DNA from: Dissulfuribacter thermophilus
GTDB lineage: Bacteria; Desulfobacterota; Dissulfuribacteria; Dissulfuribacterales; Dissulfuribacteraceae
NCBI RefSeq assembly: GCF_001687335.1
Contig: NZ_MAGO01000007.1
Coordinates: 62,001 to 126,000, forward strand
Reading direction: 5' to 3'
DNA length: 64,000 bases
Part shown: positions 37,571 to 47,021 of the stretch, one piece after another
Layout: every line of letters begins with the position of its first letter
Position numbering within the stretch: position 1 is the first letter of the stretch
Made by a program: the position numbers and the translations under genes
The notes under the pieces: generated by a model
What the model was told of the DNA's origin: nothing
What the model saw: only the letters and a program-made list of their open reading frames with translations
Database searches by the model: none

Positions 37571-37942
37571 ATGAAGGCGTTGAAAAAAAAGGTAAAAGCA
37601 AGACTTCGTAGGAAGATGAGAATAAGAAAAAGACTATCAGGTACTCCTGATAGGCCGAGGTTGGCAGTATTTAGGTCTGCCAAGCACATATATGCACAGA
37701 TCATAGATGACACCAAGGGTGTTACAATCGTCTCGGCTAGTTCACTCAGTCCAGAGATCAGGGATAGGCTTGGTGAATGCAAAGGAAAAAAAGAGGTCGC
37801 TAAACTCGTAGGTGAACTGATTGCTAAGCGAGCCTTAGAAAAAGACGTAAAAAAGGTAGCTTTTGATAGAGGCGGCTACAAATACCATGGTAGAGTTAAA
37901 GCTCTGGCAGACGGAGCTAGGGAAACAGGACTCGAATTTTAA
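37571..37942 (+). CDS. rplR: Ribosomal protein uL18
   Basis: 123 residues. [40 protein letters not shown] and [21 protein letters not shown] 5S rRNA binding protein. The N-terminus is Lys/Arg-rich. It starts 4 bp after rplF. Confidence 0.97.
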   Translation: MKALKKKVKARLRRKMRIRKRLSGTPDRPRLAVFRSAKHIYAQIIDDTKGVTIVSASSLSPEIRDRLGECKGKKEVAKLVGELIAKRALEKDVKKVAFDRGGYKYHGRVKALADGARETGLEF

Positions 37943-37952
37943 GGGGTGAAAA

Positions 37953-38468
37953 ATGGCCTTTGATGATTTAAGAGAAGGGCAGGAAATTCAATACATTGAG
38001 AAAATTGTTTTCATAAATCGCGTCGCAAAGGTTGTTAAAGGTGGTCGACGCTTCAGCTTTAGTGCGCTGGCTGTAGTAGGTGATGGTAATGGGCGTGTTG
38101 GATATGGGCTCGGCAAAGCCAAAGAGGTACCGGAGGCCCTTAGAAAAGCTACTGACAAGGCAAAGAAGTCCATGATTCCAGTTCCATTGAGTGGTACTAC
38201 AATACCGCACGAAGTAATTGGGCATTTTGGAGCTGGTAAAGTGTTGTTAAAGCCTGCTTCTCCAGGTACTGGAGTTATTGCTGGCGCCATTGTCAGGGCA
38301 ATTATGGAGGCTTTGGGGGTAAAGGATATTCTCACTAAGTGTTTAGGTTCCAATAATCCACATAATGTAGTCAAGGCTACCTTTGATGCCCTGAATCAGA
38401 TTGCAAAGACCATTGAAATGGCTAAGGTCAGGGGCAAGGATCTATCACATATTACGATTCCAGAATAA
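37953..38468 (+). CDS. rpsE: Ribosomal protein uS5
   Basis: 171 residues. [20 protein letters not shown] double-stranded RNA-binding fold, [18 protein letters not shown], and GTGVIAGGAVR-like segment written here as [19 protein letters not shown]. It acts in fidelity and mRNA unwinding. rpmD (uL30), normally next, is absent: rplO starts 14 bp later. Confidence 0.97.
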   Translation: MAFDDLREGQEIQYIEKIVFINRVAKVVKGGRRFSFSALAVVGDGNGRVGYGLGKAKEVPEALRKATDKAKKSMIPVPLSGTTIPHEVIGHFGAGKVLLKPASPGTGVIAGAIVRAIMEALGVKDILTKCLGSNNPHNVVKATFDALNQIAKTIEMAKVRGKDLSHITIPE

Positions 38469-38482
38469 AAGAGGGAAAGCAG

Positions 38483-38926
38483 ATGTTGACATTAAGTAAT
38501 TTGACGCCATTCTCTGGGTCACGAAAAAATAGGAAAAGGGTTGGTAGAGGCCCTGGCTCAGGGCACGGAAAGACTGCCTGTAGAGGGCAGAAGGGGCAGA
38601 AATCAAGATCTGGAGCGTCCATCCCCGCTGGGTTCCAGGGCGGTCAGATGCCTCTCTATAGACAATTACCCAAACGTGGATTTAAAAATCCTTTTAAAAA
38701 GGAATATGGCGTATTGAATGTAGGCGCCATTGATCAGCTTGAAGTAGACACTATAGATCTACAAGTTGCCCAAAAAATGGGGCTAGTTAAAAAACGCCAT
38801 AATCTCTTTAAAATCCTCGGTGAAGGTGAAATCAACCGCCCAGTCAAGGTAGTGGCTCACGCAGTTAGCGAATCTGCAAGGAAGAAAATCGAGGCCGCTG
38901 GCGGACAGATTGAAATCCTTAGTTAG
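38483..38926 (+). CDS. rplO: Ribosomal protein uL15
   Basis: 147 residues. NRKRVGRGPGSGHGKTACRG start with Gly/Lys/Arg-rich extension, GFQGGQMPLYRQLPKRGFKN, and a C-terminal KKIEAAGGQIEIL. A late 50S assembly protein. 18 bp before secY. Confidence 0.97.
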   Translation: MLTLSNLTPFSGSRKNRKRVGRGPGSGHGKTACRGQKGQKSRSGASIPAGFQGGQMPLYRQLPKRGFKNPFKKEYGVLNVGAIDQLEVDTIDLQVAQKMGLVKKRHNLFKILGEGEINRPVKVVAHAVSESARKKIEAAGGQIEILS

Positions 38927-38944
38927 TTCTCAGGGGTACACAAA

Positions 38945-40252
38945 GTGATAGGCAATATTGAGGGTCTTGGGTCTGTACCAGAGCTTAGAAAACGAATCCT
39001 TTTCACATTAATGATGTTGGCAGTCTTTAGGATTGGGGCCCAAATACCAACCCCTGGTATAGATGCACAGGCCCTAGCTGCCTTTTTCTCCAGGGCTGAG
39101 GGGACACTCTTTGGGCTTTTCGACATGTTTTCTGGCGGGGCCTTAAAAAAGTTGTCCATATTCGCCCTGGGTATAATGCCCTATATTTCTGCATCTATTA
39201 TCCTTCAGCTTTTGACTGTAGCTATACCTCAACTTGAGGCCCTGAAAAAGGAAGGGCAGGCAGGACAAAAAAAACTAAGTCAATACACCAGATATGGCAC
39301 CGTTGCGCTAAGTGCTCTTCAAGGCCTCGGTATTGCCATAGGACTTGAGAATATGCATGCACCCAATGGCCTACCAATTGTAGCTGTGCCCGGTTGGGGC
39401 TTCAGGCTATTGACTGCACTTACTCTTATGTCAGGTACAGTGTTCCTAATGTGGCTGGGGGAACAAATCACTGAACGTGGCGTGGGAAATGGTATATCTC
39501 TTATCATCTTTGCAGGTATAGTAGCAAGGATGCCATCTGCTGTAATTGACACCTTTAGGCTTGTCAAAACTGGCGAACTACATCCAGCAGTCTTGTTGCT
39601 TCTGGCTATTGTAATGGCTGGAGTTGTAGCCTTCATATGTTTCATGGAGAGGGCACATAGGAGGATTCCAGTACAGTATGCCCGTCGTGTGGTAGGGCGT
39701 CGTGTTTATGGCGGGCAAAGTTCGCATTTACCTCTCAAGGTCAACACTGCTGGTGTTATTCCTCCAATTTTTGCCTCATCAATAATTATGTTTCCTGCAA
39801 CCATAGCCAATTTCATTCAGGTGCCATGGATGCAGAGCGTTGCTCGTGCCCTCATGCCTGGAAGCTTCGTATATGAATTTATTTACGTCATATTCATAAT
39901 ATTTTTCGCCTACTTCTATACTGCTATCATCTATAATCCAATGGATATGGCTGAAAACTTGAAAAAATATGGTGGTTACATCCCCGGAATTCGCCCTGGT
40001 AGGCGAACTGCTGAATACATCGACAGGGTTCTAAGCAGGATTACACTGATCGGTGCTATCTATGTGGCTATCATCTGTGTTCTGCCGAGCGTACTAATCA
40101 CACAGTTTAACGTACCCTTCTATTTCGGTGGAACAGCGTTACTCATCGTAGTTGGCGTAGGTATGGATACTATGGGACAGATTGAATCACACCTACTTGC
40201 CAAGAATTATGAAGGGTTAATGCAAGGAGTTCGCCTCAGAGGGCGCAGATAA
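38945..40252 (+). CDS. secY: Protein translocase subunit SecY
   Basis: 435 residues with ten predicted membrane helices. RIGAQIPTPGID, the plug region FDMFSGGALKKLSIFALGIM, ERGVGNGISLIIFAGI, RRIPVQYARRVVGRRVYGG-type cytosolic loop and NPMDMAENLKKYGGYIPGIR are conserved. It forms the Sec channel with SecE/G. GTG start at 38945 with CAGGGG before it. adk, usually next, is absent; map follows after 9 bp. Confidence 0.97.
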   Translation: MIGNIEGLGSVPELRKRILFTLMMLAVFRIGAQIPTPGIDAQALAAFFSRAEGTLFGLFDMFSGGALKKLSIFALGIMPYISASIILQLLTVAIPQLEALKKEGQAGQKKLSQYTRYGTVALSALQGLGIAIGLENMHAPNGLPIVAVPGWGFRLLTALTLMSGTVFLMWLGEQITERGVGNGISLIIFAGIVARMPSAVIDTFRLVKTGELHPAVLLLLAIVMAGVVAFICFMERAHRRIPVQYARRVVGRRVYGGQSSHLPLKVNTAGVIPPIFASSIIMFPATIANFIQVPWMQSVARALMPGSFVYEFIYVIFIIFFAYFYTAIIYNPMDMAENLKKYGGYIPGIRPGRRTAEYIDRVLSRITLIGAIYVAIICVLPSVLITQFNVPFYFGGTALLIVVGVGMDTMGQIESHLLAKNYEGLMQGVRLRGRR

Positions 40253-40261
40253 AAGAGTCGA

Positions 40262-41041
40262 TTGGTGCGATTTAAGAGAAAAACTTCGAAGGGCATAACA
40301 TTAAAAGCCCCCTGGGAAATTGATAGGCTGCGGTCGGCAAATAAGATCGTAGCTGAAGTACTTCATGTATTGAAAAATGAGGCAAAACCTGGTATCACCA
40401 CCGAGGAATTAGATGCCATAGCGCACAATAGGATTTTAAAATCGGGTGGCAAACCAGCTTTTTTAGGATACAGGGGCTACCCAGCGACTACATGCATATC
40501 TATTAACAATGAAGTAGTACATGGAATACCCTCATCCAAGAGGGTTCTAAATGATGGAGATTTGGTCAGTATTGACATAGGAGTTATTTATAAAGATTAT
40601 TATGGTGATGCTGCCATTAGTTTTATTATAGGTGAAGGTAGTGAGCGTGCTCGTAATATCATAAAGGTTACTGAGGAGTCGTTGTATAGAGGAATTGAAA
40701 AGGCCACGGCTAGAAACAGATTACATGATATTTCCTCTGCAATACAGGAATATGTAGAAGCAAATGGGTATAATGTGGTAAGGAAGTTTGTTGGGCATGG
40801 GATAGGAAGACGGCTCCATGAACCACCAGAGGTCCCCAATTATGGGAGGCCAAAACAGGGGCCCATGTTAAAAGTGGGTATGGTATTGGCTATTGAACCT
40901 ATGGTGAATGAGGGTACTGGCGACGTAATTGTGTTAGATGATGGATGGACAGCTGTCACAGCTGATGGTAAATTGTCAGCTCATTTTGAGCATAGCGTCG
41001 CCATCTTGAATAACGGACCAGAAATTTTATCTAGGATTTGA
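40262..41041 (+). CDS. map: Methionine aminopeptidase, type I
   Basis: 259 residues. The metal ligands appear in order: SIDIGVIYKDYYGDAAISF (two Asp), FVGHGIGRRLHEPPEVPNYG (His), LAIEPMVNEG (Glu) and the late Glu in SAHFEHSVAI. It removes N-terminal Met from nascent proteins. The start is TTG at 40262 or GTG at 40265; a short basic extension precedes the usual LKAPWEIDRLRSAN. It sits between secY and infA as in many genomes. Confidence 0.96.
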   Translation: MVRFKRKTSKGITLKAPWEIDRLRSANKIVAEVLHVLKNEAKPGITTEELDAIAHNRILKSGGKPAFLGYRGYPATTCISINNEVVHGIPSSKRVLNDGDLVSIDIGVIYKDYYGDAAISFIIGEGSERARNIIKVTEESLYRGIEKATARNRLHDISSAIQEYVEANGYNVVRKFVGHGIGRRLHEPPEVPNYGRPKQGPMLKVGMVLAIEPMVNEGTGDVIVLDDGWTAVTADGKLSAHFEHSVAILNNGPEILSRI

Positions 41042-41055
41042 TTTAGGGTGAGCTT

Positions 41056-41274
41056 ATGGCAAAGTCAGATGCAATACAAGTGGAAGGTACTGTGTTAGAA
41101 ACTCTTCCAAACGCTATGTTCCGAGTGGAATTAGAAAATGGCCATAAGGTATTGGCCCACATATCTGGAAAGATGCGCATGCATTACATTAGGATTCTAC
41201 CAGGAGACAAGGTTACAGTTGAACTGTCTCCATATGATTTAACTAGAGGTAGGATAGTATATAGGTCAAAATAA
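41056..41274 (+). CDS. infA: Translation initiation factor IF-1
   Basis: 72 residues, the standard size. [40 protein letters not shown] and [16 protein letters not shown]. An OB-fold protein that occupies the 30S A site during initiation. 14 bp after map, 27 bp before rpmJ. Confidence 0.97.
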   Translation: MAKSDAIQVEGTVLETLPNAMFRVELENGHKVLAHISGKMRMHYIRILPGDKVTVELSPYDLTRGRIVYRSK

Positions 41275-41301
41275 ATTCATATTCATAGCGGGGAAATAGA
41301 G

Positions 41302-41414
41302 ATGAAGGTTCGACCATCAGTAAAAAAAGGTGTAAAGATTGTAAGATTATTAGGCGCAAAGGTATAGTCAGAGTCATTTGCAAAAACCCAAGGCACAAGC
41401 AGCGCCAGGGATAA
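41302..41414 (+). CDS. rpmJ: Ribosomal protein bL36, interrupted by a -1 frameshift at an A7 run
   Basis: From ATG 41302 the zero frame reads MKVRPSVKK and then departs, stopping at 41365-41367 after 21 codons. A -1 shift on the seven As at 41322-41328 (codons GTA AAA AAA) gives R, then [20 protein letters not shown] and RHKQRQG, ending at TAA 41412-41414. That is a complete 37-residue bL36 with zinc ligands Cys11, Cys14, Cys27 and His32. Either one A was lost (sequencing error or mutation) or the ribosome/polymerase slips on A-AAA-AAA. No strong downstream hairpin is seen. Confidence 0.85.
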
Positions 41415-41428
41415 AAGGAGGTTTTTTT

Positions 41429-41803
41429 GTGGCAAGGATAGCAGGAGTAGATCTTCCAAAGAATAAGCGTATGGAAATTGCGCTTACTTATATTTATGGA
41501 ATCGGTAGAACAACTGCCCAAAAAATTTTAGATAAGGCAGGTATCGATTGGAACAAGAAGACTGACGAACTTACAGATGATGATATTAACAAATTGAGAA
41601 AAATTATCGACGCCGAATATAAGGTCGAAGGTGACCTTAGGCGTGAAGTATCTATGAACATTAAGAGGTTGATGGACCTCGGATGCTATAGGGGACTGCG
41701 GCATAGGAAAGGCCTCCCAGTAAGGGGACAGAGGACCTGTACCAATGCAAGAACTAGAAAGGGTCCACGCCGTGCAGCCATTAAGAAGAAGAGACGTACA
41801 TAG
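41429..41803 (+). CDS. rpsM: Ribosomal protein uS13
   Basis: 124 residues. [20 protein letters not shown] start, [11 protein letters not shown], and the basic tail [19 protein letters not shown]. It contacts P-site tRNA and L5. GTG start at 41429 with AAAGGAGG 8 bases before it. An upstream ATG at 41378 lies inside rpmJ and is not used. Confidence 0.97.
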   Translation: MARIAGVDLPKNKRMEIALTYIYGIGRTTAQKILDKAGIDWNKKTDELTDDDINKLRKIIDAEYKVEGDLRREVSMNIKRLMDLGCYRGLRHRKGLPVRGQRTCTNARTRKGPRRAAIKKKRRT

Positions 41804-41825
41804 ATCATAGGGAGGAATGACATAA

Positions 41826-42215
41826 ATGGCATCACCCAGAAGACGAAGGGGAAAAAAGGAAAAGAAAAACGTACCAGAAGGTATAGCGCATATTCAGGCT
41901 ACCTTCAACAACACTATAGTCACCATTACGGACAAACAAGGAAATGCCATTTCTTGGGCAAGTGCGGGTACACAGGGGTTCAAGGGATCTAGAAAAGGAA
42001 CTCCTTTTGCCGCTCAGGTCGCAGCTGAAAATGCAGCAAAGAAGGCAGCAGAGCACGGGATGAGGACAGTTGAGGTTCATGTAAAAGGGCCTGGCTCAGG
42101 AAGAGAGGCCGCGCTTCGAGCACTGCAGATGGCTGGGCTCCAGATCAAAGTTATCAAAGATGTAACTCCTCTACCCCATAATGGGTGTAGACCTCCCAAG
42201 AGGCGCAGAGTTTAA
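41826..42215 (+). CDS. rpsK: Ribosomal protein uS11
   Basis: 129 residues. [40 protein letters not shown], and GAGRE-like [18 protein letters not shown] with [13 protein letters not shown] end. A 30S platform protein. 22 bp after rpsM. Confidence 0.97.
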   Translation: MASPRRRRGKKEKKNVPEGIAHIQATFNNTIVTITDKQGNAISWASAGTQGFKGSRKGTPFAAQVAAENAAKKAAEHGMRTVEVHVKGPGSGREAALRALQMAGLQIKVIKDVTPLPHNGCRPPKRRRV

Positions 42216-42239
42216 CAAGAAATTTTTGGAGGATGAAAA

Positions 42240-42866
42240 TTGGCTCGATACACTGGACCAAGATGTAGATATTGTAGGCGTGAAGGCAGCAAGCTTTTTT
42301 TGAAGGGTGATCGTTGTTACACGGATAAATGTGCCTTCGAACGAAGGGGTTATGCTCCAGGGCAACACGGAAAAGCTAGGCTTAAACAGTCAGACTATGG
42401 AATTCGTCTAAGGGAAAAACAGAGAGTACGCCGTATTTACGGTGTCCAGGAGGGGCAATTTGCCCGCTATTTTAATATGGCTGATAGGCAAAAGGGAGTT
42501 ACGGGTACCAACTTGCTTGTGCTCCTAGAGAGAAGGCTTGACAACGTAGTTTATCGAATGGGGTTTGCTGAATCTAGAAATCAAGCCAGGCAATTAGTCA
42601 AACACGGACACTTTCTGGTTAATGGTAAAAAAGTCGATATTCCCTCATTTCTTGTGAAGGTTGGGGACGAGATAGCAGTAAAAGAGAAGAGTAAAGACAT
42701 CTTGCCCATTAAGCAGTCTATAGAAACGATAGCCCGCCGCGGCGTTCCTGACTGGCTAGAAGTTGATGCTGATGCCCTCCGTGGAAAGGTAAAGGCAATG
42801 CCAGAAAGGCATCATATCACAATGCCCATCCAGGAGCAGCTCATAGTTGAGTTCTACTCCAAATAA
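42240..42866 (+). CDS. rpsD: Ribosomal protein uS4, zinc-binding type
   Basis: 208 residues. Four N-terminal Cys (9, 12, 26, 31; CRYC, then DRCYTDKC) form a zinc site. An S4 RNA-binding fold follows ([36 protein letters not shown]). It nucleates 30S assembly and in E. coli represses the alpha operon. TTG start at 42240 with TGGAGG about 7 bases before it. Confidence 0.97.
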   Translation: MARYTGPRCRYCRREGSKLFLKGDRCYTDKCAFERRGYAPGQHGKARLKQSDYGIRLREKQRVRRIYGVQEGQFARYFNMADRQKGVTGTNLLVLLERRLDNVVYRMGFAESRNQARQLVKHGHFLVNGKKVDIPSFLVKVGDEIAVKEKSKDILPIKQSIETIARRGVPDWLEVDADALRGKVKAMPERHHITMPIQEQLIVEFYSK

Positions 42867-42903
42867 TTAAGGATGGTCTTTTTGAAAGGAGGCGGGATCT
42901 AAG

Positions 42904-43965
42904 GTGCAAGAAGACATGAATAAAAATAAAGATGAAAATATTCCATTTTATAGGAATTGGCGTGAGTTAATCACGCCTAAGTCTATACATGTGGACCCTG
43001 AAACCCATTCCAATACATATGGGAAGTTTACGTGTGAGCCACTAGAACGAGGGTTCGGTGTCACAATTGGAAATGCAATAAGGAGGGTCCTGCTTTCTTC
43101 ACTTCAGGGAGCTGCAATTACGTCTATTAGAATAGAGGGCGTTCATCATGAACTGTCCAGCATTCCTGGAGTAATAGAAGACGTTACAGATTTGATCTTA
43201 AATCTGAAAGGCGTGAAACTGAAACTTTTCCAAGATGATACCAGACTATTGGTCTTGGAAAAGAAGGGCGGTGGCGAGATAAAGGCAGGGGATTTTGTTG
43301 CACCAAACGGCGGCGTGGAAGTATTGAATCCTGACCATTATCTGGCCACTCTCTCCAAGGATGGGGAAATTAGACTTGAAGCCACTGTAAAGTGGGGCAA
43401 GGGGTATGTGCCTTCAGAAAAGAATAAGGATCCAAATGCCCCGGTAGGCACTATCCCTATAGACGCACTATTCTCCCCGATTGAGAAGGTTAATTTCACA
43501 GTCTCTCAGGCAAGAGTTGGACAACAGACAGACTATGACAAGTTGACCCTTGAGATTTGGACAGATGGCAGTGTACTTCCTGAGGATGCTCTAGCCTATG
43601 CAGCAAAGATCATCAAGGAACAGGTAAATGTCTTTATCAATTTTGATGAGACAGAGGAACCAGAGGAAGAGAAGGAGTCAGATGGCATTGAGGCTATTAG
43701 AAAATGGCTAGACAGGCGAATTGATGAATTGGAGTTTTCTGTCAGGAGTGCCAACTGTCTTAAGAATGCAAATATTCATTATATTGGTGAGCTTGTACAA
43801 AAAACTGAGCAAGAGATGTTGAAAACAAAGAATTTTGGTAGGAAGTCCCTGAAGGAAATCAAAGACATTCTTTCTGGAATGGGACTTGATCTAGGCATGA
43901 AGCTCGAAGGATGGGAGCCACCAGAAGACAATTATGATCCAATAGATGTAGACAAGGGGAAGTAA
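42904..43965 (+). CDS. rpoA: RNA polymerase subunit alpha
   Basis: 353 residues. The alpha-NTD (to about 240) has [40 protein letters not shown] and the [13 protein letters not shown] helix. An acidic linker ([11 protein letters not shown]) follows. The alpha-CTD has [19 protein letters not shown] and [18 protein letters not shown] for UP-element and activator contact. It is slightly longer than the usual 330 or so. GTG start at 42904 after AAAGGAGG; an ATG at 42916 is too far from that site. Confidence 0.96.
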   Translation: MQEDMNKNKDENIPFYRNWRELITPKSIHVDPETHSNTYGKFTCEPLERGFGVTIGNAIRRVLLSSLQGAAITSIRIEGVHHELSSIPGVIEDVTDLILNLKGVKLKLFQDDTRLLVLEKKGGGEIKAGDFVAPNGGVEVLNPDHYLATLSKDGEIRLEATVKWGKGYVPSEKNKDPNAPVGTIPIDALFSPIEKVNFTVSQARVGQQTDYDKLTLEIWTDGSVLPEDALAYAAKIIKEQVNVFINFDETEEPEEEKESDGIEAIRKWLDRRIDELEFSVRSANCLKNANIHYIGELVQKTEQEMLKTKNFGRKSLKEIKDILSGMGLDLGMKLEGWEPPEDNYDPIDVDKGK

Positions 43966-43969
43966 TACC

Positions 43970-44611
43970 ATGAGGCACAGGAGACGTACACGTAAACTGG
44001 GAATGAAAACTGCTCACAGGGAGGCCATGTTTAGAAACATGGTTACCTCTCTTTTTAAACACGGAAGGATTACTACCACAGTGCAGAGAGCCAAGGAATT
44101 AAGGCGAATTGCCGATAGGCTCGTTACTCTGGCTAAAAGGGGCGATCTACATGCAAGAAGGCAGGCCCTTTCTGTCATCAGAGAAAAAATGGTAGTGGCA
44201 AAATTGTTCAATGAGATAGCTGATAAATTTAGTGAACGGCAAGGGGGATACACCAGGATTATAAAGATTGGGCCAAGGCGCGGTGATGCTGCTATGATGG
44301 CTTTAGTGGAACTTGCTTTTGACAGCCTTAGGCCCAAATCCAGGCCAACTGTAGATCGTACTGCTAAGAACACAGAAGATGTTATACCTGTGGCTTCGCC
44401 TAAAAAAGAAAGTGAATCAGAGGCAGATAATGCTTCTACGCCTGAAGAATCGGGAGCAGTTGACAATAGCTCAGGTGACCAGGAAGTGGCAGAAGATCAG
44501 CAGGGTGTCGATCAAACGACTTCGGAACTTAAGGCTGATGAACAAGAAGAAATTAGTCCTCAATCAGAATCAAAAGAGGACTTGACAAATTCCAAAGAAG
44601 AGAGTAAATAA
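43970..44611 (+). CDS. rplQ: Ribosomal protein bL17 with long acidic C-terminal tail
   Basis: 213 residues, against about 120 for ordinary L17. Residues 1-124 are a normal bL17 core ([56 protein letters not shown]). Residues 126-213 are a Glu/Asp/Ser/Gln-rich low-complexity tail with almost no hydrophobic residues. L17 lies near the tunnel exit, so the tail would project from the ribosome surface. Last gene of the block, followed by two terminators. The frame is continuous with no sign of a fusion partner domain. Confidence 0.95.
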   Translation: MRHRRRTRKLGMKTAHREAMFRNMVTSLFKHGRITTTVQRAKELRRIADRLVTLAKRGDLHARRQALSVIREKMVVAKLFNEIADKFSERQGGYTRIIKIGPRRGDAAMMALVELAFDSLRPKSRPTVDRTAKNTEDVIPVASPKKESESEADNASTPEESGAVDNSSGDQEVAEDQQGVDQTTSELKADEQEEISPQSESKEDLTNSKEESK

Positions 44612-44649
44612 AAAATAATATACAATTAAATATTGAAAAGGCCATGACT

Positions 44650-44684
44650 GCCTCCAGGTTGAAAGACCTGGAGGCTTTTTTTTT
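44650..44684 (+). terminator. Rho-independent terminator after rplQ
   Basis: Perfect 10-bp stem GCCTCCAGGT (44650-44659) / ACCTGGAGGC (44666-44675), 6-base loop, then nine Ts. It ends the ribosomal block. Confidence 0.93.
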
Positions 44685-44718
44685 GAAAAAAAGGAATCGG
44701 AGGGGGGGTCGTCTTAAG

Positions 44719-44745
44719 CCCAGGCACTTTGCCTGGGTTTTTTTT
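44719..44745 (+). terminator. Second tandem terminator
   Basis: Stem CCCAGGCA (44719-44726) / TGCCTGGG (44730-44737) with a 3-base loop and eight Ts. It backs up the first terminator 35 bp upstream. Confidence 0.9.
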
Positions 44746-44753
44746 CTTTCTAA

Positions 44754-44845
44754 AAGGAAGAAGGAAGAAGGGAGAAGCCGGGAATCTGGAACCTCAGAGC
44801 CTCCGGTATTCGCAATGCTTGCTTCTACCTTCTTCCTTCTGCCTT
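44754..44845. repeat. Long imperfect inverted repeat with GAAGGAAGAAGG arms
   Basis: Arm 44754-44778 matches the reverse complement of 44821-44845 at 23 of 25 bases; the loop is 42 bases. It sits between the rplQ terminators and the 3' end of the CLC gene. The purine-only left arm and the separate loop distinguish it from the structured repeat family at 5505 and 16591. No coding potential. Beyond it, 44846-44915 shows nothing. Confidence 0.75.
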
Positions 44846-44915
44846 TATCACCTTCTACCTTATGAAAAAGACCCGGAAGTAGCTATTTTTCACGGGAAAA
44901 CTCGGTGAGTGACTA

Positions 44916-46730
44916 TTAAAAAGGAATGTAGCGTTCTTGTTTTTCCTGGGATTCACGTTGAATTTTTTCAATTCGCCGATTGTAAAAGTCAATGACTTCC
45001 CTTCTAGAAATCATTCCTAGGAATTCACCTGGATCATCGTCGCTGACCACTGGAATTTGATCAATATTTCGAATAGTGAATTTTTTTAGCAGGGTATTCA
45101 CGTCTTCAGAGGGAGTTGTTTTGATAACGTCTTTTCTTGCAACATCTCTCATTATCACTATATGACTAAGGTCTTCTGCAAATATGCAATGTCGGATGTC
45201 ATTAATTGAAAAAATTCCAGAAAGCTTTCCATTTTTATCTACTACTGGGAAGTAATGTTGTTCTGTTTTGGAAAAAAACTTGCAGAACTGAGAGAAGTTC
45301 ATGTCTTCAGGGATAACTGCATAGACCTTCCTGGGATTAAAAATATCCTTTACTTTTATGTCCTCCAAGATGTTGGTGAAGAATTCGCCTCTGTGGGCAG
45401 GAGAAGCGACTTTATTAGGTTCTTGGGCCCTGTAAAGATTCCAACGTTTGCACAGGAAGAAACATAGGCTGCACACTAGCATGCTTGGTAACAGTAAATG
45501 ATAAGAACTGGTAATTTCACTCACTACTATGATTGCAGTAATGGGTACGTTAGAACTTCCCGCCAAAAAACCTGCCATACCTACTATTACAAAAGGTGCC
45601 GATTCTGTTACAATTCCTGGCAGTATATTGTGGAACGCCATACCAACAGCGCCTCCAACGCATCCTCCGATGACAACGCTTGGCCCAAACACGCCACCAC
45701 TTCCCCCAGAGCCAATAGAGAATGAAGTGGCAAGAATTTTGGCCAATGCAACAACTAACAGGAGATAAATTGAAACGTGGTGGTTCAATGCTTCCTGAAC
45801 GAATCCATAGCTAAACCCAATTACTTGCGGAATAAATAATCCTAATATCCCAGTGAGTAGAGCTCCGATAGCCGGTTTGATCCACAACGGAATATTGAGT
45901 TTTTGAAAGAAATCGTGGAAGCCCCAGAAGCATTTTACAAAAAGTATTACAAAGGGAACCAAGGCAAAGGCCAGAACCGTATATGGTCCTAGTTCTAAGG
46001 CGTTTCTAAATGGGAAATCCTCTGCGTGAAAAAGGCTGCCCCATCCAAATACTGTGCAAAATAGACTATATCCTACGACTGAGGCTATAGCTGTTGGAAT
46101 TATGACGTCGGCTTCAAATTCGGATTCTTTGTAAAGAATTTCCGAGGCAAAAAGTGCCCCAGTCAAAGGTGCTCGAAATATACTACCAATACCTGCTCCT
46201 AGACCTGCAGCCATTAGAATTCTCATTTCGCGATTGCTTAGCTTAAGTTTTTGGGCCAGTGTAGAGCCAATCCCGGCACCTATTTGACAAATTGGTCCTT
46301 CACTACCTCCAGAACCTCCTGTACCGAGTGTGAAGAAAGATGCAACAGTCTTCACTAAAGGTACCTTGATGTTAATTTTTCCATTATTCCGGTGATATGC
46401 AACGATGGCAGCATCAGTACCGTGCCCACCTGCCTCTGGACAGAATTTGGCAACTAGAAGACCGCTAATCAGGCCTCCAACAGTTGGAATAATTAATAGG
46501 AGTAATGGTGAAAAAGGTCGAGGAGGAAAATGGAAAATTGGATGCTCTCCCTGAGGATGAGGCAAGTCAAGTCCTATTAGGTGTTCTAGAAAAAATGAAT
46601 GTCCGAAATTCAATAAGGCATAGAGGACAATGGCCCCGAGTCCGGCTAAAAGGCCAGTCACTATGCATAAAAAAAACCATTTTCCTGCCTTCTTGGCGGG
46701 ATCCTTTATAGTAATCTCATTAAGTTTCAT
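44916..46730 (-). CDS. CLC-type chloride channel/transporter with C-terminal CBS pair
   Basis: About 604 residues. Ten or more membrane helices to about residue 445 carry the CLC selectivity motifs GSGGSEGP (the gating Glu of the GxEGP motif kept) and GSGGSGGVFGP. Two CBS domains at about 475-600 (VKDIFNPRKVYAVI... and MRDVARKDVIKT...) would bind adenine nucleotides and regulate transport. The family includes H+/Cl- antiporters and fluoride exporters; the GSEGP/GVFGP pattern fits the chloride group. A TTG at 46742 is possible; the ATG at 46730 is preferred. Convergent with the ribosomal block. Confidence 0.92.
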   Translation of the reverse strand: MKLNEITIKDPAKKAGKWFFLCIVTGLLAGLGAIVLYALLNFGHSFFLEHLIGLDLPHPQGEHPIFHFPPRPFSPLLLLIIPTVGGLISGLLVAKFCPEAGGHGTDAAIVAYHRNNGKINIKVPLVKTVASFFTLGTGGSGGSEGPICQIGAGIGSTLAQKLKLSNREMRILMAAGLGAGIGSIFRAPLTGALFASEILYKESEFEADVIIPTAIASVVGYSLFCTVFGWGSLFHAEDFPFRNALELGPYTVLAFALVPFVILFVKCFWGFHDFFQKLNIPLWIKPAIGALLTGILGLFIPQVIGFSYGFVQEALNHHVSIYLLLVVALAKILATSFSIGSGGSGGVFGPSVVIGGCVGGAVGMAFHNILPGIVTESAPFVIVGMAGFLAGSSNVPITAIIVVSEITSSYHLLLPSMLVCSLCFFLCKRWNLYRAQEPNKVASPAHRGEFFTNILEDIKVKDIFNPRKVYAVIPEDMNFSQFCKFFSKTEQHYFPVVDKNGKLSGIFSINDIRHCIFAEDLSHIVIMRDVARKDVIKTTPSEDVNTLLKKFTIRNIDQIPVVSDDDPGEFLGMISRREVIDFYNRRIEKIQRESQEKQERYIPF

Positions 46731-46959
46731 CTCTTGGACCAATAACCTAAACCCAAATTAACAGTAAATCAATCTCATTGGATTAGAGTGATTTTTTAGT
46801 ATGTAAGCACTAACACAATTCTTGAATGATGACATTGAGAATTGGTTTACTCCATAGCGTTCAAAAGGGCAATATGTAGGTGTTAGGCCGTTGGGTTTGT
46901 GAGGTAGCGAACTAATTGTCAGTTTTTTGTTTTCGATATTAGGTTCGAATATCCGGTCC

Positions 46960-46988
46960 TTGACATTCTTCTTTGAGGGAAATAAATA
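46960..46988 (+). promoter_or_regulatory. Candidate promoter for the ilv-leu operon
   Basis: TTGACA (46960-46965) and, 17 bases on, TAAATA (46983-46988), within an AT-rich stretch 34 bp before ilvB. The -35 is perfect and the -10 weak. No leader peptide rich in Leu/Val/Ile codons, T-box or attenuator hairpin was seen in 46731-47021. Confidence 0.55.
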
Positions 46989-47021
46989 TTATTTTCATTT
47001 TTTTCAAATAGGAGTGACCCA

